Counted from the first letter of the stretch, positions 23,680 through 36,050 are shown. The stretch is 64,000 bases of DNA from Amaurobius ferox (GCA_951213105.1 OX578153.1:54126020-54190019); one strand, 5' to 3'. Numbers and translations are program-made. The notes: generated from the sequence alone by a model not told the origin.

Positions 23680-24490
23680 GAATCTATATATAGCTAATTT
23701 TGAAGCTATATATAGTCAATTCTAAGGAATGGATGTTGCAAGGAAATCTAAATATTTTAATCGGTGTCAATTTCAGAACCGGAAGTAGAAATGCTTTGAA
23801 GTTATATATAGCCGAATCTATGGAATGAATGTTGCAAGGAAAATGTAAATATTTTAATCGGTGCCATCTTCAGAACCGGAAGTGAAATTCCTTTGAAACT
23901 ATATATAGCTCATTCTAAGGAATGGCAGCAGCAAGGAAAATGTAAATATTTTAATCGGTGTCATCTTCAGAACCGGAAGTGAAATTCCTTTGAAACTATA
24001 TATAGCTCATTCTAAGGAATGGCAGCAGCAAGGAAAATGTAAATATTTTAATCGGTGCCATCTTCAGAACCGGCAGTGGAAATGCTTTGGAGCTATATAT
24101 AGACGATTTTAAAGAATGGATGTTGCAAGGAAAATGTAAATATTTTAATCGGTATCGTCTTCTGAACCGGATGTGGAAATGCTTTGGAGCTATATATAGC
24201 CGATTCTAAAAAATGGATGTTGCAAGGAAAATGTAAATATTTTAATCGGTGTCATCTTCAGGACCGGAAGTAGAAATGCTTTGAAGCTATATATAGACGA
24301 TTCTAAGAAATGGATGTTGCAAGGAAAATGTAAATATTTTAATCGGTGTCATCTTCAGAACTGGAAGTGAAAATGCTTTGAAGCAATATATAGCCGACTC
24401 TAAGGAATGGATGTTGCAAGGAAAATGTAAATATTTTAATGGGTGCCATCTTCAGAACCAGAAGTAGAAAGCTTTGAAGCAATATATGTT
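23680..24490 (+). repeat. Tandem array of a 97-bp unit, about 8 copies
   Basis: The anchor AACCGGAAG or a one-base variant recurs at 23777, 23874, 23971, 24068, 24165, 24262, 24359 and 24456, exactly 97 bp apart each time. Units contain CTATATATAG, ATGGATGTTGCAAGGAAAAT and GTAAATATTTTAATCGGTG. Sequence varies between units but no unit has gained or lost a base. The first unit is partial at its start and the last stops at about 24490. A minus-strand open frame across part of it (24339-24812) is a by-product. Confidence 0.95.
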
Positions 24491-24793
24491 TCAAAAAATG
24501 TTTTTGGTAAATAAAATAGTAAGGCGATATATATACATATCCTCCAAAATACATCTGTGATGTCAAAAAAAAAATGACGTCTAATGCGAAATTTTCTTGT
24601 TCAGCTTGTGCCCTCGCATGCACATCTAAAAAACAAACTTTGCAAAATATACAGAAGAATAAATTCGTGAAATTAACCTGCATGTGACTTACCAAACCCA
24701 TTTTGAATTTCATTGAATTTTTTGATTTTAAAATTTTTAAATTTTTAAATTTGCGGGAAAAATAGTTCTTTCTCAACACAAGAGAATGCGCAA

Positions 24794-26441
24794 TCTGATG
24801 TCGGCAGCACATAACTTTCTCACAAACACCTATTTCTCTTTTCTTCCTTACATAATTTATAGATTGGGTTCACAACATTGCGAGGATATTTATTTGAAAT
24901 TACACGGAATTTGCCGTTTTAATTCAATTTTCATTTTCATTTGGCGACTGGGCACAGTTTCATAGGAAACATTGCAAAAATACGAAAAAAAACATTAAAT
25001 ATTCCAAGAAAGGTTGACTTTAGAGTAGTAAGATTGTTCTTATTATTAAGCCAAAAATTACGTATGAAACAAGCATTTAATTGAAATATTTGATCATATA
25101 TAGTCCTGTGGTGCACAAAAAAGATAACTTAAATTTGGCTTTTCTACTTATTAAATTATTCATAATTATGGCCGAATATCGTAAATCGTGAATCCTTCTA
25201 AAACAGATTGCGTTGTGGACCGCTATTAGGACCCAGCATATTAATCTTCAGTGCGAGTTCCTGGAATAGAAAACATTAACCTACTACCAAAATTAATTGC
25301 ACCATTTTAACTTTAGAATAAAATAATTTATTTACAACATAGATTACTTATTAAATTAATTACAACAATTATTCATATTATTGCGGCGAAGAGAGCAAAT
25401 GTGAGACCAGTTAATTAAATATGCATAAAATGCATTGATAACCTTCAACAATTATTGATATGAACACATACCTTCAAGTCTGTCTTTGGACTTTGTCACC
25501 AGCTCGTACTTAATGTCGATCATATTTGGACTGGAACCAACTCGCTGTATGGTACACCCACTCGTACTCGTCGATCATACCGTACTGCCGTCTAAGTGTT
25601 AATTTCGAACACTTCAGGAACAACTTATATCAGGACATTGTCGTTCTCCATTGCCTACGTTCTTACGCACCAGTCGTCGTGAAATCTGTCGTAGAAGTTA
25701 TCGTCTGCATTGCATCTCAATTATGCATTCTCAACATCTGGTTCTGCATTGCATCTGTTCTTACGTCGAAGTCATTGTGAAATCTCATAGAAATAGCATC
25801 TGTTGTTGTGTAGAAGTTCTGTGTATTCTCTAGAATCTCTTTGGTTACCGCCGCTTTCGTCTGCTGTCTGTAACGCCCCATACGCTACGATTGGCCGACC
25901 TTAGGGCAATGCTACCAGACATCTAGAACATTGGTTAACATCTTTAACCACTCTCGTGGCTTCACCTTGGCCTCGAAGGTTTATTGCCTACTTTTACCTT
26001 TCAGGTCAGGGTGCCATAAACTGGCGTCCTTAAGTTTTATGATCTTGTTAAACATTACAGACATCGTAAATACACACATAAACTGTATCCGCTAAATCTT
26101 GGCTAATCTGGTCTCACAAACCCTTTAGATTTTGGTCGTTTCGCAAAAATAAAGGTTGATTCTATTTTTCAAATCGTACTAAAATCTAATTAGCACTAGG
26201 GAAATCTACACCAGACTAAATTTTGCGAAATTTCGTTAAATAGTTTTTGAGTTAGAATGGGTACCGACATTGCACGGACTCACACAAAGACAGACACACA
26301 CATACACACGTCATGCTAAAAGAAATATTTTCGTGTTCGAAAGGTCTCGAAATGTGTGGATCCATTGAAAACTCCAGTTTCCAATTTTCGATACGATTCC
26401 AATACTTTTCTTATACATTCCATGTAATGTAGGAGAAAGTA
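24794..26441 (+). mobile_element. Family B element, copy 3, interrupted
   Basis: The 5' end TCTGATGTCGGCAGCACATA is at 24794. The 3' hairpin ends AGGAGAAAGTA at 26441. The expected B sequence is broken at about 25107, after the ATATATAGTC that normally leads into TTTTATTTTAGA. It resumes at about 26128 with TTTAGATTTTGG. About 1 kb of foreign DNA lies between. Only one central repeat remains. Confidence 0.8.
25107..26128. mobile_element. Unidentified ~1-kb insertion inside family B copy 3
   Basis: The segment starts near TGTGGTGCACAAA and ends near GGTCTCACA, so TG...CA ends of a solo LTR are conceivable. An AATAAAAT signal is present (about 25318). No clear target duplication is seen. Its later half (25480-26040) is richer in G and C than the surroundings, and open frames there are not recognisable. 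Confidence 0.35.
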
Positions 26442-26729
26442 AAAAGTAAAAATAAACCCGAAACAATCATACTGAAAACGTTTAAAACCGTTCGAAATAA
26501 GGGCCGTAACTTTCAATTTGCTCAGTTTTATACCTTGGCCGATAAACGTTGTCTCCATCAAAATCAAAATGGGTGTCAAATGCGCCCAGTATTCCTGGAA
26601 CGTATATCAAAAGTAAGACTATACTTACTTTTGATACAACCTGGAATATCGCTGATAAAAGTGGGGTCGTACGCATATTCTTTGGTGGCAAACATTTTTC
26701 CATACTATTGTTTTTCTAAAAAGTTTTTC

Positions 26730-27100
26730 TTGAAACATCTATTTTTCAGAATGTACTATAAATAAAGATTGGTGAGTATTCAACATCACATTTCAATGGG
26801 AAATAGGAGATTCACTAAAGATTTCTAAGATCGGTTCTTTTTCAGTTTTTCAAAAAAATTTCTTGAAACATATATTTCTCAAGATTGCCTATAAATAGAG
26901 CTTAGATGATGATTGGTATGGATTCAGCATTAAATTCCGGAAGATGTAGGAGTTCACTAAAGATTTTCACTTCTAGTTTTTTACTATACCATATATTAAA
27001 TCAAATTTCATGAGAGATATATTTCTCAAGATTAGCTATACCACAAGCTATATATACATTAGCTATAGATAAATCTTAGATAATATTTGATTGTTGATAC
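26730..27100 (+). repeat. Degenerate tandem repeat, about 132-145-bp unit, 3 copies
   Basis: CTTGAAACATMTATTTYTCA recurs at about 26730 and 26862, with a weaker third copy from about 27007. Matching TTCACTAAAGATTT segments close the first two units. Strongly diverged. Confidence 0.5.
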
Positions 27101-27367
27101 TGTCCATTAACGTAATGACATTTGAAATACCAAAAATACAATTTGAAATAAGAAAAACATAAATCCTTGATCACATTAGTATCAAAAAATGTCATTTTAC
27201 TATGTGTCAAACTTCACACATTTTTACTAGTTTACATAATTGAAGTGAAAGCACAAATTTAGTATTTTTTTTACTTTTTACTTAAAGCTAGGGAGCAAAG
27301 TGACCAATTTTACTTTTGCCTACTATACGTTATTTGCTGTTATATGTATGTCTGCCTTATAGTATTC

Positions 27368-27660
27368 TTCTTCTTCGACCCAGACTGTCCGACCTACCTG
27401 AAGGTGTAATGCATCTGTTTGGACGGCCGGGAATTACTACTCAAATTAGACCGGAACCCAATGGTAGAGGCAACCACGGGGACCGTACGCTCCTTCCCCT
27501 ACCACCAACCCTCGGAAGGTGTTACAGATCCACATATTTAACGTGTCCGTATTCCGCGTGAACACGGCGACAGATCGGGTAGAGGTGGGAATTGAGCACC
27601 GGTCGTCGGATTGCAATCTCCATGGCCTAACTACTGGGTTATCACACTCCCTGCCTGACA
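27368..27660 (-). mobile_element. SINE-2, near full length, (GAA)n tail
   Basis: On the minus strand it starts with a tRNA-like head (A-box-like TAGTTAGG, B-box-like GGTGCTCAATTCCC) and continues with a body containing GTGTTCACGCGGAATACGG and GTTGGTGGTAGGGGAAGGA. It ends GACAGTCTGGGTCGAAGAAG. It would be transcribed by RNA polymerase III and moved by a partner LINE. Other copies lie at 13704, 33551, 39740 and 54344. Confidence 0.82.
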
Positions 27661-27714
27661 GTCTGCATACTTTGTCTCACAAAAACTGCTCCAAAACTGA
27701 ACCAATTTTCTGAG

Positions 27715-29720
27715 AATTTAGATAGTGTAAATTAATGTTTTATAGGCTAAGTTCGTTACTGAACGGAATTAGATAAAAGTGTATGTGTTATACTATTTTA
27801 CTGAAATAGTATGTCCAAAGATAATTCCTTTAATACTTAACCAATATCTTTACAATTTGATTATGTGATTCAGATAAGTATCTCACAGAATGAGTTTGTT
27901 GCTCAATTTGGTCAAATAAAAACTGCGCATGCTATTCCCGTATCATTTACTGATATACATTATTTGATGATAACTCCTATGAAACATAATCAATTTTTCT
28001 GCAAATTGGATATGTGGTACATATTAATATTTTACGTTCTGAGTTCGTAGATGGACCTGATCGAATAATTATTGTGCGTGCTGCTTCACCTTTACTAATG
28101 TAGGTATTATGCGAGTATACCTTCTCTAAAACTTCCAAGATCTGTTTAATTCGGACGCAGTGTAAATCAATTTTATAAAGGCCAAGTTCGTTCCTGAACA
28201 TAATCGGATTAAAATTACACGTGAAACGTCCCCTTTACTGAATATTCGCTGATAATTTCTATAAAACTTAATCGGTTTTTTTTCCTGCAATTTTGATGTG
28301 TGGTAAAAATAAGTGTTTTACAGGCTCAGTTCGTTGCTGTATGTGATCTAACAAAAATTGCCCGTGTTGCGCCTCGCCCACTTTTATTTATATTTCCACG
28401 ATAAATCTGCCGATCCGGTGGTCGAGCGGTCAGGGGCATGCGTTTCCGCCTGATCGCTGGATTACCGGGTTGCGAGTTCATATCGAGGCCAAGTCCGACT
28501 TCCGCCCTTCGGGGAGCCTCTATAAAAGTGAAGCTGCAAATCTCCTCCCCTTCGCCATGGGATACCCTGAGGGGGTCTTGTAGATGTGGTGCATAGGCGC
28601 TCCTTCACCACGAGGGAATTAGTAACGAACGATAAATCTTCTGAAGTTCAACCAAATTTCCTGCAATTTGAATATGTGGTAGTTTTGGTATTTTTTACAG
28701 GCCTAGTTCATAGCTCGAATAATTTTTTAGCGTGCTGCGCGGCCCAATTCACTGATACTGGAATTGTCCGACTATTATCTAATACTCAAACAATTTACTT
28801 TTAAATTTGTGTTTATGGTGTGCATTAATGCTTCACAGACCGAGTTCTTTTCTGAATGGTTGTTACCCAAGTGTTATTTCTTTCTTTCTTAAAGCTCTTT
28901 TTTGAACGGATCGGGTATAAATAGCACTTGCTTCGCCCCCTTTATTAAACGTATACCGATAATATGTATAAAACGTAACCGATTTTTTCAATTTGATCAT
29001 GTGGTAAAGATAAATGTTTTACAGATACAGTTCATTACTGAACGTGATCAGACCAAAATTGTGCGTGCTACGACCCCCCCCCTCCCCCCCCCACACACAC
29101 CACCCTCTTTTGCTGATACATATTGTTCCACTCTGAACCGCAATCAAATGTTATTTAATTTATATATATTTTGCAAATTAATGTCTTACAAGTCGAATTT
29201 ATAAATGAAGGCAGTCGAATAATTATTGCGCATGTGCGCCGCTTTTATTGACGTGCGCATTGTCCGACAGTAAGTTCTCTAGTACTTTAACAATGTTTTG
29301 AAAATTTAGGTATACGGTTTAAATCAAAGAAAACTCTTATAAAACTTGGCCAGTTTTTTTTATTTTTTTATTTTTAACAATTTGAATATGTGAAGCTAAA
29401 CGTTTTACAGACTGAGTTCGTTGCTGAACGTGGTTAGACAAAAATTATGTGTGATATGCCTCTTTCATCGATGTTCATTGTACGATGATTTTTATAATTG
29501 GATTAATTTTATAATTCGACCGTTTATTTTATACGACCTATAATTTTACAATTCTTAACCGATTATTTTTGTAAGTCGGTTATTTGTTGTAAATTAATAT
29601 TTTACAAACCCAGCATGTTATTGAACGTGATCGGATAAAAATCAAACACGCTGTATCGCCTTTACTGATACCCATTGTCTGCCAGTAAGTCAATAATTAT
29701 TGCACTACTTCTACAATAAT
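27715..29720 (+). repeat. Degenerate tandem array of ~145-bp unit, about 11 copies
   Basis: The anchor GAGTTCGTTGCTGAACGTGA and variants recurs near 27750, 27890, 28043, 28187, 28328, 28705, 28841, 29029, 29191, 29408 and 29606. Typical spacing is 136-152 bp in the first seven units once the SINE is removed, and 160-216 bp later. A second shared block per unit reads TTTGCAATTTGAATATGTGG, and a third reads CCTTTACTGATA. Units are strongly diverged. Poly-C tracts at 29076-29090 fall inside one unit. Short open frames inside are not genes. Confidence 0.75.
28409..28628 (+). mobile_element. SINE-1, copy 1, with 11-bp target duplication and deleted B box
   Basis: The copy is flanked by the identical repeat ACGATAAATCT (28398-28408 and 28629-28639). 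The head matches the SINE at 32016 with the A-box-like TGGTCGAGCGG. About 35 bp including the B-box promoter and the segment after it are missing (junction near 28470). The copy was therefore either inserted from a deleted master or damaged later. Confidence 0.88.
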
Positions 29721-30526
29721 TCCCCACATTCCAGCGCAGTGTACAAGAAAATTTTGAATTGTTGAATTATATTTTTTTTTCAACTCCACGAAAAATATTT
29801 TTAAACGAATTGAAATATACATCCCTTTCTTTGGAATCATAAAAATATCTAGTTTAGAGAACTTACAAACCTATTGAGAACTTTGTAAATATAATTTTAA
29901 AACGACCTAAAAATGGTAAAATGAGAGTAACAGCTAATTAGAGGGTATTGGAATCAAAGCCTTTAATTAAATTTTATAAATAAAATATTAAAATATTTCT
30001 GGTACTTAATGTATAAAACAAAATTTTTAAATCTTGATTCTGAAAAGCTCCATGGTTAAGTCAGTATAATTAAGAAAGATTAAAGCTAGAACTATGAAAT
30101 ATGACACCTGATTCGTTTATAATAATAACTTTAATTTTCTTTCAGAATTTGAAAATAAAATTCTCAATTTAAAATTTATGGTATTTGATACACAAGTCAC
30201 TCATATAAATAGAGAGTTTTTCATTAAAACATTTTTTTTTATTTTTTCTTATCAGTAAACCAAAGTATCCTGAAGACAAATTAAAAAACATACTTTTATC
30301 CAATAAAAAATATATTTATTTTGTAAATAGTGTGTTTTAATTTACAATTACATCAATTTTAATTTTTTTTAAATATTTGAATTATTTTTATCTATTGTAC
30401 ATAGCAAATTAACTCACGTTGAAACAATAGCATTCGTATAAATATGTTATATAAAACTATTCAAAAATAAGAGAAAAACATTTTATGTCCCGCACATTGT
30501 TAATTCATTCTGATAATACACAAATA
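29721..30526. other. AT-rich spacer, nothing recognised
   Basis: Very AT-rich unique sequence with long A and T runs between the 145-bp array and a family B copy. Confidence 0.4.
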
Positions 30527-31173
30527 TCTGATGTGGGCAGCACATGACTTTCCACACAGATTCAAATTGATTTCCTCTTTATTTCTTTAATGATTCATAA
30601 AATTCTGTTTAATTGCACAAAATTACAAGTATAATTATTTGAAATTACACTAAATTTACACTTTTAATTCAATTTTCGTTTCTACTTGGTAACTAGAATT
30701 ATTTTCATATAGGCGAAGTAACAAAAATGCCAAAAAAAATACAATATCGCAGAGAAATAGCTCGCCCTAGAGTAATGAGGTTGATCTTATTATTTTCAGC
30801 GTCAAACATTACGTATAACATAATCATTTAAAGGATATATTTGAGCATATGTATCCTTTTATTTTAGATTTCTGCGACTTTTGAGGACCATTTCGTACAA
30901 AGAGGCAAGTTTTTCGAACCAAAATCTAACCAACACCAGGGTAATCCACAAGTAACTTATCTACCAAATTTTATGAAATATGGTCAATTAGTTTTTCAAT
31001 TAGAATAGAAACGTACGATTTTTGCGAGCCATTTTACAAAAAAGGCAGGTATTTTTATCCCAAATTGTATCTAAATCTAATCAGCACCAGGATCACCTAC
31101 AATAAGTGAATTAACTATAAAATTTTATGAAATTCGGTCAATTAGTTTTTTAGTTAGAGTGAATGCATACATT

Positions 31174-31207
<34 letters not shown>

Positions 31208-31345
31208 ATACATCAATTATTCTAAAATAGTTTTCTCGAGTTCTAGGGTTCTTAAAACGTGTAGATCCGTCGAAAACTCGAGTTGCAATTTTAGATACGA
31301 TTCCAATACTTTCCCTACACATTATCATGTATTGCAGGGTAAGTA
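30527..31345 (+). mobile_element. Family B element, copy 4
   Basis: The 5' end TCTGATGTGGGCAGCACATG and the ACTTTCC just inside it are intact. Two central repeats are present (about 30907 and 31070). A (CA)n tract lies at 31175-31205. The 3' hairpin runs from TACTTTCCCTACACATTATC to GCAGGGTAAGTA. Confidence 0.88.
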
Positions 31346-32003
31346 ATACTATTTGATGCTACTTACAGATACAGCGTGATTTAGCTTATTCTGAGCATTG
31401 CACAACATGATTGTGTAATACAGTTATGGGGACCCTTTTATTGCATACATTAACTAATTATGTATCAGAAAATGTTAACGCATCACAAATTTCTCTTTAA
31501 GGAGCTACATTTCTTTTCTTGCTAGAATTTTCCTTTTTCCCTGATATTTTAAGTGAATAAACTTTGAACTTTCTTCGTTTCTCATTTAAACTTCTAAACA
31601 AAGTAAAAGAAACCTCTTTGAAAAGAAAGTGTTTTTTGTCTTTTAACCTTCAATGACCCAATTATTTTTAAGCCCGCAATATAACAAATCCGAAGTTTCC
31701 GATAAAACTGAAGTGTCTGTCCTCTCTCAAAGAAAAATCTCTGAAAAAGTAGAGGAGGATTGTCTTGATGGACATAAATTGGTTCTTTTTCTTTAATTAG
31801 TTATATTCCTTGTAATTCAGTGTGGCATAACCTGTTTTGATGGGACGTATCTAAATATTCTTAAGCCTGTTATTTGCTTCAAAAATGATTTATTAGGATT
31901 GCCTTACGTAAAACTCGTCAGATACTATTTTCCTCTTTTACTTGATTCTATGATAACGCCATTTAGGCATATTTAAGTCTATAAAGCTCTTAATATGTTT
32001 TAT
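31346..32003. other. AT-rich spacer, nothing recognised
   Basis: Unique-looking AT-rich sequence between a family B copy and a SINE. No convincing open frame. Confidence 0.4.
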
Positions 32004-32015
32004 ATCAGAAATAAG

Positions 32016-32268
32016 CCGGTCCGGTGGGTGAGCGGTCAGGGGCATGCGTTTCCGTCTGATCGCTGGATTGCCGGGTTGCGGGTTCGAATCCCCGCCTGCG
32101 GGCATGGATGTTGTCATGTCGAGGCCAAGTCAGACTTCCGCTATTCGGGGAGCCTCTATAAAAGTTATGATGCAAATTTCCTCCCCTTCGCCATGGGATT
32201 CCCTGGGGGGTCTTCTGGACGTGGTGCGTAGGCACTCTTTCACCACGGGGGAATTAGTAACGAACGAT
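32016..32268 (+). mobile_element. SINE-1, copy 2, full length, tRNA-derived
   Basis: The head carries an A-box-like TGGGTGAGCGG (32025-32035) and a perfect B box GGTTCGAATCC (32081-32091), the internal RNA polymerase III promoter of a tRNA. The body follows with GGGGAGCCTCTATAAAAG and ends AATTAGTAACGAACG. It is flanked by AGAAATAAG (32007-32015 and 32272-32280), or by a 12-bp repeat with one mismatch. The 3' end has no poly-A. Confidence 0.9.
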
Positions 32269-32549
32269 ATTAGAAATAAGAATGTGGGTGGTAGTCAATG
32301 TAACTTCAGGCTAAGGTGTGGTTTTTCTATCAGACCTCCTTGAGCCAATTCTACAAACTTTCAGGAATTTTAACTCTTTTTAGGTTCCTAGATTTTACAA
32401 TCTTCTGCCTCAATCTTTTAAAAGCATTGTTACCTTTCAATCCTTTTTCAGAGTTATCAAAGACTGGTTATTTACTTATAATTCAATTGAAATTAAGAAT
32501 TTTTTGCGTATTGATAGCTAATTATTTACCTGCTTTAATTATCATCATT

Positions 32550-33352
32550 ACCCTTTTCCTGCAATACATGGTAATGTATAGGGGAATTATTGGAATCATG
32601 TCGAAAATCGAGTTTTCGACAGATTTACACGTTTTGGGATTTCTAGAACACAAAAATCTACTTTTAGCGTGACGTCTGTATGTATGTCTGTGTGTGTGTG
32701 GATGGGGGGGGGGGGGAGTCTGGGTCTGTCTGTGCAAAATTTGTATCCAATCTATCTCAGAAACTAATGGACCAAATTTCATAAAATTTGGTAGAGAAGT
32801 CGCATGTGGTTGAACCTAGTGTTAATTAAATCTTGATAGGATTCGTAATACATAAAAAAACGACCTTTTTTTTGCGAAATGACCCGCAAAAATCTCATGT
32901 ATCCACTCTAGCTCAAAGACTAATTGACCAAATTTCACAAAATTTGGTAAATAAGTCACTTGTGGGATACCCTGGCTCTAATTAGATTTTGGTACGATTA
33001 GGAAAAGAAGAACTTGCCGTTTTTACAAAATGACCCTCAAAAATTGCCAAAATCCATAAACTACGTATGTTCAAATGTATCAATTAAATGATTGTTTTAT
33101 ACGTAAATTTTGACGAGGAAAAGAATAAGATCAGCCCAATTTCTCAAGGACTAACCGTTTTCCAGATATTTTAGATATTTCGCATTTTTGTAACGTTGCC
33201 TTTGAACAATTGTTGAGTTACGAAATAAAAAAAATTGAATTTAAAATACAAAGTCAGTGTTATTTTGTACAATGAAACTCAATTCAAGGAATTATTAAAG
33301 AAATAAAAATGAAATGAATTTGAGTCTGAAGTCATGTTCTTCTCTCATCAAA
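32550..33352 (-). mobile_element. Family B element, copy 5
   Basis: Minus orientation. The 3' hairpin is at 32550-32600 (TTTTCCTGCAATACATGGTA on the plus strand). The microsatellite position near the 3' end holds a GT/G tract (32688-32717) with 14 consecutive G. Two central repeats follow. The 5' end near 33352 is diverged (TTTGATGAGAG). Confidence 0.82.
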
Positions 33353-33400
33353 TTTTTATTACTTTTTAAATGTTATGTTATAATGATTTATTGTAATTGT

Positions 33401-34379
33401 TACTTTCCCTGCAATACAAGGTAATGTATATGTATAGGGAAAGTATTGGAGTCATACGAAAATCGCAACTCGAGATTTCGAAGGATCCACACATTTTGGG
33501 ACCTCTAGAACACAAAAAAAATACTTTAGTGTAACGTCTGTGTGTACGTGTTGTTGTTGAAACCCAGACCGTCCGACCTACCAGAAAGGTGTAAGGTAAC
33601 TTTTTGGACGGTCGGGAAGTGCCACCCAATTTAGACCGGAACCCAGTGGGGGAGGCATCCACAGGGACCGTACCCTCCTTCCCCTACCACCAACCTCTCG
33701 GAAGGACTTTCGGACCCACATGTTTAACGTGTTCGTACTCCTGTGCAATGTATGTTTCCACTCTAACTTAAATATTAATGAACCGAATAGCATAAAATTT
33801 GGTAGGTAAGGCACTCGTAAGTAAGGCTCTGGGGCTGATTAGTTTTGGGTACATTTTGGGATAACAGAATTCGCTTTTTTGCGAAATGGTCCGCAAAAAT
33901 TGCCTGTATCCATTCTAGCTAAAAAATCTAATTGACCAAATTTCACAAAATTTGGTAAATATGTCACTTTTGGGACACTTTGGTGCTGATTAGATTTTGG
34001 AACTATTTGGAAAAAAATAACCTGCATTTTTGGGGACATTGCCCGCGAAAATCGTCAAAATCTAAAATAAGAAACTGGTTATGTTCAAATATATCTATTA
34101 AATGCTTGTTTTATACACAATTTTTAATGATGAATAAAATAAGACCCACCCCATTGCACTGGGACTAGACGTTTTCGAGATATTTTCGATTTTTGCATTT
34201 TCGCTACGCTGCCTTTGAAAGTAAGTCCAGTTACTAAATGACAGGGGAAATTAAATTAAAAGTGCAAATTCAGTGTAATTTTAAATAACTATCGGTGGTA
34301 TTTTGTACAATTAATGAATTGTGGAAAAATTAAAGAGAACGTGAATATGAGTCTACAGGGAAGTTATGTGCTATCAGAT
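33401..34379 (-). mobile_element. Family B element, copy 6, with nested SINE
   Basis: Minus orientation. The 3' hairpin is at 33401-33445 (TACTTTCCCTGCAATACAAG). Two central repeats follow, and the 5' end TCTGATAGCACATAACTTCC lies near 34379. The microsatellite region is interrupted by a SINE-2 at 33551-33744. The copy lies only about 50 bp from copy 5, in the same orientation. Confidence 0.85.
33551..33744 (-). mobile_element. SINE-2, 5'-truncated, nested in family B copy 6
   Basis: Minus orientation with an (AAC)-like tail at 33551-33560. The body matches the 3' two thirds of the SINE at 27368 (GACGGTCTGGGTTTC end, GGTTGGTGGTAGGGGAAGG-type block). The tRNA-like head is missing. It interrupts the GT-rich part of the family B element. 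Confidence 0.82.
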
Positions 34380-34719
34380 ATTTTTATCTGTAACTGTTTT
34401 TGTGTCAATTGACACTGCTAATTACCATGTTTTCTCATCTCTTTCTATAAGTTTATCTTTTAGGCGTGGATTTTTATGTACCTTGTAATCTCCTTACTTT
34501 GAATATATTTGAATATTAAAGAATTACATCTTTTCATTTTATTCGCATAAACTAATATTTCAAATGAATACTTTTAAAAATTATTTTGAATTTGCGGATT
34601 TTAAACAGATTTATTTTTATTTGACGAGTTGGCATCATTCAAATTTGCGCTAAGTCGCCCAACATTTTCAAGGAAATATAAATATTATTTAAATCCGCAG
34701 TAGAGACCTATAAAAAATA
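34380..34719. other. AT-rich spacer
   Basis: Nothing recognised. Short A/T runs only. Confidence 0.35.
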
Positions 34720-35240
34720 TCTGATGTGAGTAGTGCATCACTTTTCCTACATAGCGCAATAGCTTTATTTTTTTTCAATGCAAAATAATGCTACACCAGA
34801 TCCACAGAACAATGGTTTTGGTATTGCATTAAAACAACGTACATAGACATTGGGCGCCTTTGGCAATATACTACAATACAAACGAATGACTTATGTGCAT
34901 CATCCTTTATCAAAATGTAATTAACATTTAATAATTATTAATTTCATGAAACAAATGACTATTGGAGAATTCTTAGTCAAAATACAACACTATAACAAAA
35001 AGTATCTTATCTGGTGATTAGAGAGATCTAAATGATGTTGCATAATATTACTCATGAAAAGTAAACATATTTGACGGTACTCACTATTTTTTATTTGAAT
35101 CATTTATTTGAAAAATCGAATTCATTTGAAAAATTGATTTAAAATCGCTTAATATCTCGAGAACAGTTCATGCTAGCTTTCTAAAATTCATGTCAATCGT
35201 TTTCTAATTAAGAACTGCGTATGAAATAATTGTTTGTGTA
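34720..35240 (+). mobile_element. Degraded family A-like copy
   Basis: A 5' end reading TCTGATGTGAGTAGTGCATC starts at 34720. Sequence typical of the family A middle (AATATCTCGAGAACAGTTCA, then CATGTCAATCGTTTTCTAAT) is found at 35150-35215. The part between does not match family A well, and no 3' hairpin follows. A second copy of that middle block (CTCGAGAACGGATCCTGGTA and GTCATTCGTTTTCTATT) recurs at about 35305-35365. Confidence 0.5.
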
Positions 35241-35399
35241 CCAGTATTCCAAATCCTGATTTTTCAATAAGTTTTGAAAATGTTATTCGGAAGTCATGCA
35301 TTTTCTCGAGAACGGATCCTGGTAGCGTTCAAGAGTTCATGTCATTCGTTTTCTATTCGTTTCTCACAGTTGCTATGTTTCTGTCGGCGATTTCCTCAA

Positions 35400-36050
35400 A
35401 CGCTGGCAGAATTTGATATTCGCAAGTTGTTCTTCAAAGCCCATTTCTATTTTCGACGAACTCGAACGACTAGTTCACTGACACGCATTGTCTGAAAAAA
35501 CCTGCTTCTTCATTTTCACATCTCGCGTCACATGTACCTCTACGCCACAGGGAAATAATTCCCCTCTCCTCCAATCAGGGTTGGAGATATCAGAACAGTC
35601 TCCGAACTTTTTGATCCTTATAAATGCATAATATAAGCGAATAATATCCAAAAATTAACTAGACAATTAAATATATTTGAAAAACGTTTGACATCATTTA
35701 GACATCATTTGACATCATGAACGTTTGATATAATTTGCCAGAGATATTATACGTAGCAATTCTTTTTGGCAGACCTTAGGCGTTTTGAAGAACTGGTTCT
35801 AATTAATTACCGAAACTTTTGTAGCCAAATGCGAAACACTATTTCTTTCATGACATCACATGTATCTTATCTCCCTCTGTTCCAATCATAACTTATCATA
35901 TAGAGGGCTAATAGAATAATTAATACATGAAGCGGTAAAAATTTGCCACGTGTGATGATACGAACTTCAGATTTCCTCCTCCCCCCCTCAACCTGGAAAT
36001 AAACGATGAGGGAAGTAATAAAGGGTGAAACAGACGTTACCACACTTTAT
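35400..36050. other. AT-rich spacer
   Basis: No gene or clear repeat, apart from a short local repetition of GACATCATTTGACATCA around 35690-35720. Confidence 0.35.

Noticed and set aside
23680..24490. CRISPR-like array
   Set aside because: The 97-bp units are contiguous with no unique spacers, and the sequence is eukaryotic.
24339..24812. 157-codon minus-strand open frame
   Set aside because: It spans the edge of the 97-bp tandem array and the start of family B copy 3. It has no motif and is explained by the repeats.
32025..32091. tRNA gene
   Set aside because: A- and B-box-like sequences are present, but the segment continues into a SINE body, lacks a full cloverleaf and is flanked by a target duplication. 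The same applies at 28409 and 39223.
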